Shown: positions 40,773-49,220, counted from the stretch's first letter. The stretch: 64,000 nt of DNA from JBBRHQ01 sp963781345 (GCA_963781345.1 CAWAFQ010000003.1:1-64000), one strand, 5' to 3'. Translations and numbers: made by a program. The notes: generated by a model from the sequence alone, not told the origin.

Positions 40773-41462
40773 TCAGCCGCCCAGTCGCTCCAGTGCCTGC
40801 TCGGCGGCGGCCTGCTCGGCCGCCTTCTTGCTTCGCCCGGAGCCACGCCCCACCTCGTCGGAGTCGACCACGGCTGACACCTCGAAGGTGCGCTCGTGCG
40901 GGGGGCCTTCCTCGCTGATCACCTCGTAGCTTACGTGGGCGCCTCGACGCGCGAGAAGCTCCTGCAACGCCGACTTGAAGTCGATCCTCGTCTCGACCGC
41001 GAGAGAGATCCTCGGCTCGAAGGCGGCGGCAACCGCGGCTGCGCTCCGCTCGAAGCCGAAGGCCAGGAAGCAAGCTCCGATCAGCGCCTCGGTGACCTCG
41101 GGAAGGGGGCGCTCGCCGTCGAGAAGCACCTCTGCGGGGATGCCGTTGGCGGCGCCGGGCTCAGCGGCGAGGAGCATCGCCGGTACGCCGAGAGAGCGGC
41201 CGACCTCGGCGCACGAGGTCCCGCTGACCGCCTGGTTGTGGATCTTCGTCAGCGCCCCGGAGTCGAGTGAGGGGAAGCGGGCAAAGACCTCAGCGGCGAC
41301 GGCGAGCCCGAGGACGCTGTCGCCGAGGAAGGCGAGGCGCTCGTAGGAGAGGGCCCGGTCGGTCGTCCAGGAGGAGTGGGTGAGCGCCTGGGCGCGGAGG
41401 TCCTGCGGGAGGTCGCCCACGAGGGCGCCCAGAGAAGCGGCCGCCTCGAGGTCGGATTCCAC
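40773..41462 (-). CDS. rnc: Ribonuclease III with altered active site
   Basis: An endoribonuclease domain (residues 1-145) followed by dsRBD (DFKSALQELLARRGAHVSYEVISEEGPPHERTFEVSAV...GRGSGRSKKAAEQAAAEQALERL). The signature reads ERLAFLGDSVL, where the family consensus is ERLEFLGDSVL, so one metal-binding Glu is Ala44. The second motif reads EVTEALIGA rather than DxxEALIGA (Glu122). Asp48 and Glu125 are kept. Order acpP-rnc-smc is classical. Confidence 0.92.
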   Translation of the reverse strand: MESDLEAAASLGALVGDLPQDLRAQALTHSSWTTDRALSYERLAFLGDSVLGLAVAAEVFARFPSLDSGALTKIHNQAVSGTSCAEVGRSLGVPAMLLAAEPGAANGIPAEVLLDGERPLPEVTEALIGACFLAFGFERSAAAVAAAFEPRISLAVETRIDFKSALQELLARRGAHVSYEVISEEGPPHERTFEVSAVVDSDEVGRGSGRSKKAAEQAAAEQALERLGG

Positions 41463-41468
41463 GCGGCC

Positions 41469-41714
41469 CTAGGCGGGGGCGTGCTCGAGGACGAAGTCGA
41501 CCGCGTCGCCAACGGTCTTGATCTTCGCCGCATCTTCCTCGGGAACCGTTACCCCGTAGCGGTCCTCGAGCTCCATCACCAGCTCGTAGAGGTCGAGGGA
41601 ATCGGCGTCGAGGTCCTCCTTGAAACGAGACTCGGGGGTGATCCTGGCCGCGTCGACCTCCAGCTCCTCCGCGAGGTGGTCGCGCACCAGCGCCGTCACT
41701 TCATCGCGAGTCAT
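41469..41714 (-). CDS. acpP: Acyl carrier protein
   Basis: Carries fatty acyl chains on a phosphopantetheine attached to Ser39 in DADSLDLYELVMELEDRYG. 81 residues, acidic, C-terminal VGDAVDFVLEH. It lies between plsX and rnc. Confidence 0.95.
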   Translation of the reverse strand: MTRDEVTALVRDHLAEELEVDAARITPESRFKEDLDADSLDLYELVMELEDRYGVTVPEEDAAKIKTVGDAVDFVLEHAPA

Positions 41715-41818
41715 GGTGTGTTCCTATCACGCCACGTACCGGATGGGGCGTCACGCCGCGCCCCCGGCGGGCGCCGCGGAGCGAGCCCGGCGGACCTCAC
41801 GCGGCGGCTCTGCGGACG

Positions 41819-42865
41819 TCAGACAGCGCCCCCGGCAGCCTCCGAGCCCTCGCCGGCGAGTGCACCGCGGGTGGCCCCGCCCTCCTCGAGCAGCGCCGCG
41901 GTCAGCTCGACCGCCCGCACCTCGGCGCTGCGCGCGGCGAGGCGGACGACGTTGGCGACGCCGTCGGGTCCTGAGCTTCCGTGCCCGACGACGGCGATCC
42001 GGCGCAGGCCCAGGAGAATGGCGCCGCCGGTCGTGTCGGGATCCAGTTCGCGGCGGATCTCGGCGAGCGCCGGGCGCATCAGCAGGCCCCCAGCGGCGGC
42101 AATCGGGTTCGAGCGGGCGGCATCGCCTATCGCCGCGGTCACGGTCCGCGCGGTGCCCTCCATCAACTTCAGTGCGATGTTGCCGGTGAAGCCGTCGGTG
42201 ACGACGACGTCGGCGGTGCCCTCGGGAATGTCGCGGCCCTCGACATTGCCGATGAAGTCGATGCCGTGGGCGTCGCTCAGCAGGTCGTGGGCGGCGACCA
42301 CGTCGGACGATCCCTTGCCGGACTCCTCGCCGACCGAGAGCAGACCGACGCGGGGATTCTCAACCCCGAGCACGGCCTCGCTGAAGGCGGCGCCGAGGAA
42401 GGCGAACTGGACCAGGTGCTGCGGCCGCACGACCACGTTGGCGCCGACGTCGAGGAAGAGCACAGGCTTGCCGGGAACGGGCACCTGGACAGCGAGGGCC
42501 GGGCGCTGGACGCCCTTGAGCCGGCGCAGGCCGAAGGTCGCGGCCGCCATCGCGGCACCGGTCGATCCGACGCTCGCGAGCGCGTCGGCCCCGCCGCCGG
42601 CGACGTCGGCTGCGGCGCGGACGATCGAGGCTCCCTCGCGCGATCGCACCGCCCTGACTGGATCGTCCTCGTTCGAGATCCACTCATCGGTGGGCACGAC
42701 CTCGACCCCGGCGACGCCATCGAGTCCGAGTTCTGCGGCGGGACCGAAGACGCGCACCCGGATGCCGTCGGCGGCGGCGAGCTTCGCGCCTTCGGCGAGG
42801 ACTTCGAGCCCGCGCTCGGCCCCGAACCCGTCGAGGGCCACGGTCGCGCCGGTCTTGGCCTGCAC
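41819..42865 (-). CDS. plsX: Phosphate acyltransferase PlsX
   Basis: Converts acyl-ACP to acyl phosphate for phospholipid synthesis. Family motifs: VALDGFGAERG (usually MGGD), ASVGSTGAAMAAATFGLRRLKGVQRPALAV, FLDVGANVVVRP, NPRVGLLSVGEESGKGS, and DVVVTDGFTGNIALKLMEGT. 348 residues. GTG start immediately after the rpmF stop. Confidence 0.93.
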   Translation of the reverse strand: MQAKTGATVALDGFGAERGLEVLAEGAKLAAADGIRVRVFGPAAELGLDGVAGVEVVPTDEWISNEDDPVRAVRSREGASIVRAAADVAGGGADALASVGSTGAAMAAATFGLRRLKGVQRPALAVQVPVPGKPVLFLDVGANVVVRPQHLVQFAFLGAAFSEAVLGVENPRVGLLSVGEESGKGSSDVVAAHDLLSDAHGIDFIGNVEGRDIPEGTADVVVTDGFTGNIALKLMEGTARTVTAAIGDAARSNPIAAAGGLLMRPALAEIRRELDPDTTGGAILLGLRRIAVVGHGSSGPDGVANVVRLAARSAEVRAVELTAALLEEGGATRGALAGEGSEAAGGAV

Positions 42866-43078
42866 CTACTCCTCCGGTCTGGGTGGGGCGGGCGCCTCGG
42901 CGACGCGGTGCTCGATCACCTCACGACCTGCGTAGGTACCGCAGGTCGGACAGACGCGATGCGGCAAACGCGGGCTGTGGCAGCGCGGGCACTCATTCAG
43001 GCGCGGCTTGGCCGCTTTGTGAGTGGCGCGGCGCTTGTCGCGCCGTGTGCGGGAGGTTCTCTTCTTCGGGACGGCCAT
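42866..43078 (-). CDS. rpmF: 50S ribosomal protein L32
   Basis: Seventy residues: MAVPKKRTSRTRRDKRRATHK, then zinc motif CPRCHSPRLPHRVCPTC. Standard neighbour of DUF177 and plsX. Confidence 0.95.
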   Translation of the reverse strand: MAVPKKRTSRTRRDKRRATHKAAKPRLNECPRCHSPRLPHRVCPTCGTYAGREVIEHRVAEAPAPPRPEE

Positions 43079-43168
43079 CGGGGCGGACATGGTAGCTGGG
43101 ACGCCCGAGGGGCGCGGGCGTGGGGCGCGGGCCGGAGGCCAGAGGCCGAGCCGCCGGCTGGGCGCCCG

Positions 43169-43687
43169 CTAGTCCAGCTCGAGCCCGCGCAGCTTGGCCC
43201 AGCGCGGATCGCCACCTGTGTCGTGATCGTGCTCCCCGGGCTCGGCGCCGTTTAGCGACCCACCGCACACGGTGCACAGGCCGGCGCAGTCGGGGCGACA
43301 GAGGATCTGGTCAGGGATCGCGAGGGCGACCGCGTCGTGGGCCCAGTGGCCGATGTCGAGCTCGCCCTCGCTGACGTAGGGGCTGAGCATCTCGTCGTCC
43401 CCGGGCTGGTCGACCTCACGGGCCTCGATCGCCATCTCGAGCGAGGCCGGCTCGAGGCAGCGCATGCACGGCCCCTCGAGGCGCAGATCGCAGCGAAGCC
43501 GCATCGCGTAGCCGCTCCGCGTCCGCGAGACATCGAGGCGGGCCCTGACCGGGCCGCTGGATGCAACGTAGGCCTGCCCCCCGAGCTCGAGCGATCCGAT
43601 CGCGACCGGAAGCTCCACCGAGCGGCCCTCGCCGTGCGAGAGCCGCAGGCTGGCGAGGTCGAATGTGGTCGAGGGCTGGGGTCTCAT
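43169..43687 (-). CDS. DUF177 (YceD) protein
   Basis: A 172-residue protein: SLELGGQAYVASSGPVRARLDVSRTRSGYAMRLRCDLRLEGPCMRCLEPA, DEMLSPYVSEGELDIGHWAHDAVALAIP, and Cys pairs CRPDCAGLCTVCG. YceD is linked to 23S rRNA accumulation and large-subunit assembly. The 90-base gap to rpmF holds no further gene. Confidence 0.93.
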   Translation of the reverse strand: MRPQPSTTFDLASLRLSHGEGRSVELPVAIGSLELGGQAYVASSGPVRARLDVSRTRSGYAMRLRCDLRLEGPCMRCLEPASLEMAIEAREVDQPGDDEMLSPYVSEGELDIGHWAHDAVALAIPDQILCRPDCAGLCTVCGGSLNGAEPGEHDHDTGGDPRWAKLRGLELD

Positions 43688-43730
43688 TGCGTGGCGGCGC
43701 GTCTACGATGGGCGTCCTTCGAGATTAGCC

Positions 43731-44273
43731 ATGCACGCCCAATTCCACTGGAAGCCGGAGACCTACCTGGAGCTGATCCGCTCCGAGGTTCCCCGCTACG
43801 ACGAGTTGCAGCGCGAGGCCGTCGCCGCGATCCCGTTCCCTCCCGAGCGGGTGCTGGAGCTGGGCATGGGAACCGGGGAGACGACCGATCGCCTGCTCGA
43901 GGCCTACCCGGACGCCTGGGTGATCGGCCTCGACTCGAGCCCGGAGATGGTCTTCCGGGCCCGTGAGGCCTACGACGACGTCCAGCTTGCGCGGATGGAG
44001 GACCCCCTCCCCGACGGACCCTGGGACCTGGTGATCTCGGTCCTCTCGGTCCACCACCTCACCGACGACGCCAAGCGCACCCTCTTTCGCCGGGTCAGGG
44101 AGCAGGCCCGCTCGCTGGTGATCGGCGATGTCGTCAAGGCCGAGCCCCAGATCACCCCGATCGACCCCGCCCGCGACTTCCCCGACAGCGCCGCCGAGCT
44201 GGCCGAGTGGTGCGACGGCGAGATCGTCTGGGAGGCCGACGACCTCGCCGTGATCCGCGCCGTCTACGTGTAG
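43731..44273 (+). CDS. Class I SAM-dependent methyltransferase
   Basis: A 180-residue methyltransferase: motif I VLELGMGTGETTDRLL, motif II WVIGLDSSPEMVFRA, and motif IV WDLVISVLSVHHLTDDAKRTLFRRVREQ. Resembles a minimal ubiquinone/menaquinone-type MTase fold. It starts at ATG 43731, divergent from DUF177, with TACGAT upstream at 43704-43709. Substrate unknown. Confidence 0.87.
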   Translation: MHAQFHWKPETYLELIRSEVPRYDELQREAVAAIPFPPERVLELGMGTGETTDRLLEAYPDAWVIGLDSSPEMVFRAREAYDDVQLARMEDPLPDGPWDLVISVLSVHHLTDDAKRTLFRRVREQARSLVIGDVVKAEPQITPIDPARDFPDSAAELAEWCDGEIVWEADDLAVIRAVYV

Positions 44274-44342
44274 GGCTCGCGGCGCCCCAGGGGGGCTGGG
44301 GCGCCTCAGGCCGCGCGGCGCCTCAGGGGCGTGCGGCGCGGG

Positions 44343-44386
44343 GCGTGGGAATCTCGTCACCAACAAGTGACGAAATCCCCGCACGC
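44343..44386. terminator. Long hairpin downstream of the methyltransferase
   Basis: TCGTCAC-CAACAA-GTGACGA forms the core; flanking GGGAAT/AATCCC and GCGTG/CACGC lengthen the stem to about 18 pairs with bulges. No T-run. It lies 70 bases past the methyltransferase stop. Confidence 0.45.
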
Positions 44387-44415
44387 GTCGCATCCTCCCC
44401 GGCACCCTGGGCCCG

Positions 44416-45363
44416 ATGGACGCCGACGGGTGGAAAGCGACGAAATGGGGGACGGAATCCACCCATCGCCGAGGGGATCGGGGTATCGCGCGGCTGGCTT
44501 CACAGCAGTACGGGGTCGTTTCGCTGTCGCAATTGCGCTCGTTCGGGCTCAGTCCGACCGCAGTTCGGAGTCGCGTTGCCGCCGGTCGGCTGCACCCGCT
44601 GCACGCGGGCGTCTATCTGGTGGGTCACACGCACATCGTCATCGAGGCGCGGTGGATGGCCGCGGTCTTGGCCTGTGGCGCGGGCGCCGTTCTCTCCCAC
44701 CGATCAGCTGCGGCTCACCTGGGTCTGACCCAAGGCGATGCCCAGAGGACCGACGTCATCTCGCCCGAGCGCCGTGGCCGCAGGCCGGGAATTGCGGTGC
44801 ACCGGGATGACTCCCTCAGCGAAACCGACCGGACGACCAGCCGCGGGATCCCCTGCACGAGCGTCGCCCGCACCCTGCTCGACATCGCCGCCATCGTCGG
44901 AGTCGAGACTCTTGGGGCGGCCTGCCGGGAGGCCGAGGTCCTGAGGCTGTTCGACCTCAACGCCGTCGAGGACGTCCTCCGGCGAAATCCCGGGCGCCGA
45001 GGCATCAGGCGCCTGAGGGCGGTTCTCGGGGACCTCCAGGAGCCGGGCCTGACCCGCAGCGAGCTCGAGATGCTCTTTCTCGATCTCTGTCGGGAGGCCG
45101 GGATCCCAACACCCTCCGTGAACAGGCTCATCGTGGTCGACGGAGGGATGCTCGAAGTCGACTTCTGCTGGGAGCGGGAGCGCCTGATCGTGGAGGCCGA
45201 CGGTCGCCGGTTTCACGCGACGGGATCCGCGTTCGAGCGCGACCGCCGCCGTGACCAGTTGCTCGCGCTGGCCGGCTGGCGGGTTATACGGGTGACCTGG
45301 CTCCAGGTGACCCGCGAGCGCGAGGAGCTTGCCGTGACGATCCGCGGGCTGCTCACGGCATAG
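44416..45363 (+). CDS. AbiEi-like N-terminal domain fused to DUF559 nuclease-like domain
   Basis: The N-terminal winged-helix-like part (ARLASQQYGVVSLSQLRSFGLSPTAVRSRVAAGRLHPLHAGVYLVGH) matches the AbiEi/type IV toxin-antitoxin regulator N-domain. The C-terminal third (MLEVDFCWERERLIVEADGRRFHATGSAFERDRRRDQLLALAGWRVIRVTWLQV) matches DUF559/Vsr-like endonuclease folds with the D...ExD core. No AbiEii toxin lies nearby. The only start is ATG 44416, and the first residues are encoded by the family B repeat. Defence or repair role unproven. Confidence 0.82.
   Translation: MDADGWKATKWGTESTHRRGDRGIARLASQQYGVVSLSQLRSFGLSPTAVRSRVAAGRLHPLHAGVYLVGHTHIVIEARWMAAVLACGAGAVLSHRSAAAHLGLTQGDAQRTDVISPERRGRRPGIAVHRDDSLSETDRTTSRGIPCTSVARTLLDIAAIVGVETLGAACREAEVLRLFDLNAVEDVLRRNPGRRGIRRLRAVLGDLQEPGLTRSELEMLFLDLCREAGIPTPSVNRLIVVDGGMLEVDFCWERERLIVEADGRRFHATGSAFERDRRRDQLLALAGWRVIRVTWLQVTREREELAVTIRGLLTA
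44422..44468. repeat. Palindromic element, family B copy 2, overlapping a gene start
   Basis: A 47-bp unit matching 24355-24401 in its first 18 and last 13 bases, with a different 16-base centre. It begins six bases after the ATG of the AbiEi/DUF559 gene and so encodes residues ~3-18 of that protein. Confidence 0.75.
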
Positions 45364-45426
45364 CATCGGCTCTAACGGCCCCATCACCCCCTTGTCCCCC
45401 CATGTCCCCGATCGAAGGAGAGGCCT

Positions 45427-45525
45427 ATGGAGGAAGCCCCAACGGAGACGCTGGAACTGCTCGCTCGCTTCTACGGCAGGAGCGACACCGGACGCGCCGG
45501 CGCCAGCCCGACGGAGCTGCCGTGA
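45427..45525 (+). CDS. 32-residue ORF coupled to the SDR gene
   Basis: MEEAPTETLELLARFYGRSD followed by a 12-residue tail ending in ELP. A good AAGGAGAG lies seven to eight bases before the ATG, and its stop overlaps the SDR GTG start (GTGA). Neither shows a known family. It may be a leader peptide or a small protein; coding status is inferred from the ribosome site and coupling. Confidence 0.5.
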   Translation: MEEAPTETLELLARFYGRSDTGRAGASPTELP

Positions 45526-46211
45526 GACGGGCCCTGGTCACCGGCGGTGCCCGCGGGATCGGGGCCGCGATCGCCGAGCGGCTGCGGGATGCAGGGATGG
45601 AGGTTCTGATCCTCGACCGCGACGAGGGCGTCGACCTCCGCGTCGACCTCGCCCGCGACGAGATCCCCGACCTCCCCGAGGTCGACGTCTGTGTATCCAA
45701 CGCGGCGATCACCGACACGATCGCCCCCGCCCACCGGATGAGCACCGAGCAGTGGTCCCGCGACATCGACGTCAATCTCAGCGGCGCCTTCCGCGCCATT
45801 CAGGCCTGCCTCCCGGGGATGCGCGAGCGCCGCTGGGGCAGGATCGTCGTCATCTCCAGCGGCGCCGCCACCGGTGGTCTACCGGGACAGGTCGCCTACT
45901 CGGCGTCGAAGGCAGGGCTGATCGGAATGGTGAAGACGATCGCTGCAGAGAACGCGAGCCGCGGGATCACCGCCAACGCGATCCTCCCCGGAATGGTCGC
46001 GACCGAGAAGGTCCGCTCGATGCCGCACGAGATCCTCGACCAACTCGACCAGGCGATTCCCGCGGGGCGGATGGCCGACCCGTCCGAGGTCGCGGAGCTC
46101 GCCGCCTACCTCGCCTCGGAGAAAGCCGGCTTCGTCACCGGCCAGACGATCGGGATCGACGGCGGTTTCGGGCTCAACACCTTCACGTTGGGCTCGAAGC
46201 GCCGCGACTAG
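45522..46211 (+). CDS. Short-chain dehydrogenase/reductase
   Basis: A 229-residue classical SDR: cofactor motif TGGARGIGAA, CVSNAAIT, catalytic Ser in VVISSGAATGG, and YSASKAG with Tyr and Lys. The C-terminal GQTIGIDGGFGLN fits FabG-like enzymes. Asp in ILDRDEG after beta2 suggests NAD preference. Translation is coupled to the small upstream ORF. Substrate unknown. Confidence 0.9.
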   Translation: MRRALVTGGARGIGAAIAERLRDAGMEVLILDRDEGVDLRVDLARDEIPDLPEVDVCVSNAAITDTIAPAHRMSTEQWSRDIDVNLSGAFRAIQACLPGMRERRWGRIVVISSGAATGGLPGQVAYSASKAGLIGMVKTIAAENASRGITANAILPGMVATEKVRSMPHEILDQLDQAIPAGRMADPSEVAELAAYLASEKAGFVTGQTIGIDGGFGLNTFTLGSKRRD

Positions 46212-46308
46212 ATGCGACTGGATGGTTGATTCCGGGGCGGTGGCCCGGGTCCGAATCGGCGGCGGGTCATCCGCCGGCTCCCGATGGTGCTCCGCCGGCT
46301 CTCGGGCG

Positions 46309-46716
46309 TCATCCACCGGCTCCCGGGCGTGCTCCGTCGTAGCCCGGACGCGCGATCGCCAGCTTGCGGCGGACGTGATCGCGCAGTTCCGCCGCGACCG
46401 GGTCGAGGCGCCTGTCGAGATCGCCGGACCTCAGCATCCGGCAGAGCCTTGCCTCCGCCTCGCGGACGGCGTCGCGAAGCGCCGCGCCGCTCGGCACCTC
46501 GGCCGGGCTCTCGCCCAGCAGCATTCGAAACAGCGCAAGGTCCTCGACCAGTGGCCCCTCCCCCGCCCGCAACTCCCTGGCGGCAACCACGCAGACGTTC
46601 GCGGCGACCAGGACCCGGAACCTCTGCTCGCGCGGCACCGCACCGCGGACCTCGGTGAACAGGTACTCGGCGACCGCCTCGAGCAGGTCGGGGGCGTCGG
46701 GGCGATCCTGGGTCAC
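46309..46716 (-). CDS. DUF6285-like protein
   Basis: A 135-residue mostly helical protein: DAPDLLEAVAEYLFTEVRGAVPREQRFRVLVAANVCVVAARELRAG, then ALRDAVREAEARLCRML. It resembles the small proteins that follow APH-family kinases in actinobacterial and proteobacterial acyl-CoA gene sets. GTG start overlaps the kinase stop (GTGA). Confidence 0.75.
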   Translation of the reverse strand: MTQDRPDAPDLLEAVAEYLFTEVRGAVPREQRFRVLVAANVCVVAARELRAGEGPLVEDLALFRMLLGESPAEVPSGAALRDAVREAEARLCRMLRSGDLDRRLDPVAAELRDHVRRKLAIARPGYDGARPGAGG

Positions 46717-47702
46717 GCGGCCTCCCCGATCAGCGCGAGCATGTCCCACTCGGGCTCGCAGATCCGCCGCCCCAGTGAGGCCAGCTCGTGGCTTCGGCGC
46801 AGCCCGGTCATGTGATCGTTGGCCTGGCGGGCGCAGATCGCCGCCCATTTGAGATTGCCGAAGACCTCCCAGAAGCGAAGCCGGTCGGGGTCCGGGCGCG
46901 CTCCGCCGGCGGCCTCGTAGGCGTCGAGCATCTCTTCCCGCGAGCCCACACCCGCCACCGGCCGATCGTCGTTGCCAAACCTCCAGGAGCGAATGCAGAG
47001 CCAGCCGAGGTCCTCGGCGGGGTCGCCGACGTGGGCGAGCTCCCAGTCGATCACCGCGGCCAGCCCCCCCTCGTCGACGATCAGGTTGCCGAGGCGGAAG
47101 TCGCCGTGGACGACGCCGGGCTGCGCCGGGGGCGGCGGGTTGAGGCGAAGCCAGCGCAGGCCCAGCTCGACCACCGGGAGCGGCTCGCCGATCCGCGACA
47201 GCTCGGCCTCCCAGTGCTCGATCTGGGCAAGGACCGGGTCGCCGCCGGGCAGTGGCAGGCCCGCCGGGCCGACCGGGATCGAGTGGATGCCGGCCAGCGC
47301 CGCGCCGAGCTGTGCCGGAAGGGAGCGCCGGGCGGATTCGAGCTCGTCGCGGCGGAGGACGCGGGGGCCGACCGACTCGCCCTCGACGAAGCCGACGAGC
47401 ATCCCGGCGGTTCCGAAGCGGCCGCCCTCGGGCTCGAGCAGAAGCGGCTCGGCGACGGGCACGCCGGCGTCGCGGGCGAGCTCGATCAACCGGAACTCGC
47501 CGGCCTGGGGTACGAGGGACTCCGCCCCGGGAGGGTCACGGCGCAGGACAAATCGCTCCTGACCGGCGTCGATCCTCCAGGTCTGCCGCGAGGCGCCGCC
47601 GGGAATCTCGGTCAGCGTCGCGCTCGCGGCGCCGGGCGCCCCGATGCCGGCGAGAGCGTCCCGGACGCCGCGCTGCAGGTCGTCGTCAGCGACCTCCGGC
47701 AT
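46713..47702 (-). CDS. Aminoglycoside-phosphotransferase-family (ACAD10-like) kinase
   Basis: A 329-residue kinase-like protein: GGASRQTWRIDAGQERFVLRRDPPG near the N-terminus, catalytic VVHGDFRLGNLIV and metal site AVIDWELAHVGDPAEDLGW. The same subfamily occurs with acyl-CoA dehydrogenases and may phosphorylate hydroxyacyl substrates; antibiotic resistance is unlikely. It overlaps both neighbours. Confidence 0.85.
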   Translation of the reverse strand: MPEVADDDLQRGVRDALAGIGAPGAASATLTEIPGGASRQTWRIDAGQERFVLRRDPPGAESLVPQAGEFRLIELARDAGVPVAEPLLLEPEGGRFGTAGMLVGFVEGESVGPRVLRRDELESARRSLPAQLGAALAGIHSIPVGPAGLPLPGGDPVLAQIEHWEAELSRIGEPLPVVELGLRWLRLNPPPPAQPGVVHGDFRLGNLIVDEGGLAAVIDWELAHVGDPAEDLGWLCIRSWRFGNDDRPVAGVGSREEMLDAYEAAGGARPDPDRLRFWEVFGNLKWAAICARQANDHMTGLRRSHELASLGRRICEPEWDMLALIGEAA

Positions 47703-48420
47703 CCGCCGCCGCCGACTGGCCGCCGTCGCGCCGCAGGCCGTAGCGCTCCCAGTGCCTCGCCGGGATGTCGTCGGGATCCTTGTACCAGTACCAGGTGCAG
47801 GGATCGCGGTCGAAATCGGTCGGCGGATCTGACGGGTAGACGGGGTGGCCAATCCAGCGGATCGGCAGGGTCTCGTTCATGAATGCGCAGTGGGTGCAGT
47901 ACAGCGGGAACCCCTCGCGGCCGTAGCTCCAGTCGTGGGCCGAGTCGGTGACTCCCCACCCTCCCTCTCCATAGCGGCCCATGCGCCAGAGGCGCTGCCC
48001 CGAGCCGCAAGGGTTCATCGTGAAGGTCAGCTTCTCTGAGTCCTCGGCGATCTCAAAGGCGCCCGGGGCCGGGCCAACCCCACTCGAGGAGTGCGCCCGC
48101 CAGGTCGCGGCCAGCGCCTTGGCCACTTCGCGGCGGTCCATTCTGGCGATCGCCTCCACCGGGGCCTTCCAGCTGCGCTCGAGGCTGTAGGTCCATGCCT
48201 CCTCGACCCCGTCGTCACCGAAGCGCTCCTTGACGAACGAGATCAGCCCGGCAACGCCGTCGACGAGCAGGTCATGCATGAACTGCGACTCGTGCTTCAT
48301 CGCCTCGCAGAGCTGCTTGGCGGTATCGGCGTCCCCCGCCTCGATCGCCTCGATCGCCCGCTCCATGGTCGGCCGAGACATCTCCTCGAGCTGCTCCTCC
48401 GTGAACCACCGCTCATCCAT
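47686..48420 (-). CDS. Hypothetical protein with conserved Cys/Trp motifs
   Basis: A 244-residue soluble protein. N-terminal helices (ERAIEAIEAGDADTAKQLCEAMKHESQFMHDLLVDGVAGLISFVKERFG), then TMNPCGSGQRLWRMGRYGEGG and FPLYCTHCAFMNETLPIRWIG, with CxxC and TMNPCGSG possibly binding metal. It heads a three-gene overlapping set with the kinase and DUF6285. Function not recognised. A family A palindrome lies 51 bases upstream. Confidence 0.65.
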   Translation of the reverse strand: MDERWFTEEQLEEMSRPTMERAIEAIEAGDADTAKQLCEAMKHESQFMHDLLVDGVAGLISFVKERFGDDGVEEAWTYSLERSWKAPVEAIARMDRREVAKALAATWRAHSSSGVGPAPGAFEIAEDSEKLTFTMNPCGSGQRLWRMGRYGEGGWGVTDSAHDWSYGREGFPLYCTHCAFMNETLPIRWIGHPVYPSDPPTDFDRDPCTWYWYKDPDDIPARHWERYGLRRDGGQSAAADAGGR

Positions 48421-48468
48421 CGCCTCTCCTCTGTCGAACCTTGGAGCCGAAACCTACCCCCCAACCCC

Positions 48469-48513
48469 ACGTGGGACCTTTATTCCATGACGTACCTGGT
48501 CAAAAGGTCCCAC
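48469..48513. repeat. Palindromic intergenic element, family A copy 2
   Basis: Arms GTGGGACCTTT (48471-48481) and AAAGGTCCCAC (48503-48513) with a 21-base spacer, as at 3272-3318. Spacers agree at 12 of 21 positions, notably GAC and CCTGG. Confidence 0.75.
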
Positions 48514-48581
48514 CCCCTGTTGGGCAGCTACGACCCACGCCTGCTTTCGGCGCCTGCTGCGAACGGCAGGGCGCCTGCGCT

Positions 48582-48719
48582 GGGGATTCCGATCCCCTCC
48601 GAACGGCTTGAACCAAAGCCGCTGCGATCAGCGGTACGTGTGGTGAGGGCGTCGCGACCCCCGCCGAACGGCTTGTAATCGGCGAAGCCGATTTGAGTGA
48701 GGTGGGGATCGGAATCCCC
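48582..48719. repeat. 138-bp element bounded by 16-bp inverted repeats
   Basis: GGGGATTCCGATCCCC (48582-48597) and its exact reverse complement (48704-48719) bound a segment that holds two copies of CGAACGGCTT and further small palindromes (ATCGGCGAAGCCGAT). No reading frame is convincing. With the element before it, this fills the 311-base gap 48421-48731. It could be a MITE-like remnant or a structured RNA. Confidence 0.6.
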
Positions 48720-48731
48720 TCCCGCGGCGCC

Positions 48732-49208
48732 CTACTGCTGTTCGAGCTCCACGGGCTGTTCCTCGTCGTGCCCGGCTAGGCGATCGCGCCCACGCTGGAC
48801 GGCGGCAAGGAACTTCTGCAGGTTGACCTCGAGGGTGTTGAGGATCTCGTCGGCGTAGTCCTCGGCGCCGAGGCGGATCTCGCGCTCACGGGTGCGGGCG
48901 TCCTCGACGATCTCATCGGCGGCGCGCTCGGCCTGCTTGGTGACCTCCTCGTCGGAGATCAGGCGCGCCTGCTGCTCGCGCGCCTCGCGGACCACCCGCT
49001 CGGCCTCGCGCTTGGCCTCGGCCAGCATCTCCTGGCGCTCCTTGACGATCCAGCGCGCCTGCTTGATCTCCTCGGGGATCGTCGCGCGCATCTGATCGAG
49101 GAGGTCGTAGATCTCCTCGCGATCGACGCGCACTTGATCCGTCAGAGGGACGGGCCGGGCGTTGTGGACGAGATCGTCCAGCTTGTCTATTAGGACCAGT
49201 ACGTCCAT
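48732..49208 (-). CDS. SepIVA/DivIVA-like coiled-coil cell-division protein
   Basis: A 158-residue protein, nearly all charged coiled coil (EEIKQARWIVKERQEMLAEAKREAERVVREAREQQARLISDEE). N-terminal VLVLIDKLDDLVHNARPVPLTDQVRVDREEIYDLLDQMR fits the SepIVA group, whose gene lies near coaD/rsmD and rpmF/rnc/smc in mycobacteria. A role in septum or wall organisation is inferred. Confidence 0.85.
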   Translation of the reverse strand: MDVLVLIDKLDDLVHNARPVPLTDQVRVDREEIYDLLDQMRATIPEEIKQARWIVKERQEMLAEAKREAERVVREAREQQARLISDEEVTKQAERAADEIVEDARTREREIRLGAEDYADEILNTLEVNLQKFLAAVQRGRDRLAGHDEEQPVELEQQ

Positions 49209-49220
49209 CAGCAGATCGTA

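Noticed and set aside
46713..47702. Antibiotic resistance kinase
   Set aside because: The subfamily and DUF6285 neighbour fit an ACAD10-like metabolic kinase rather than drug modification.
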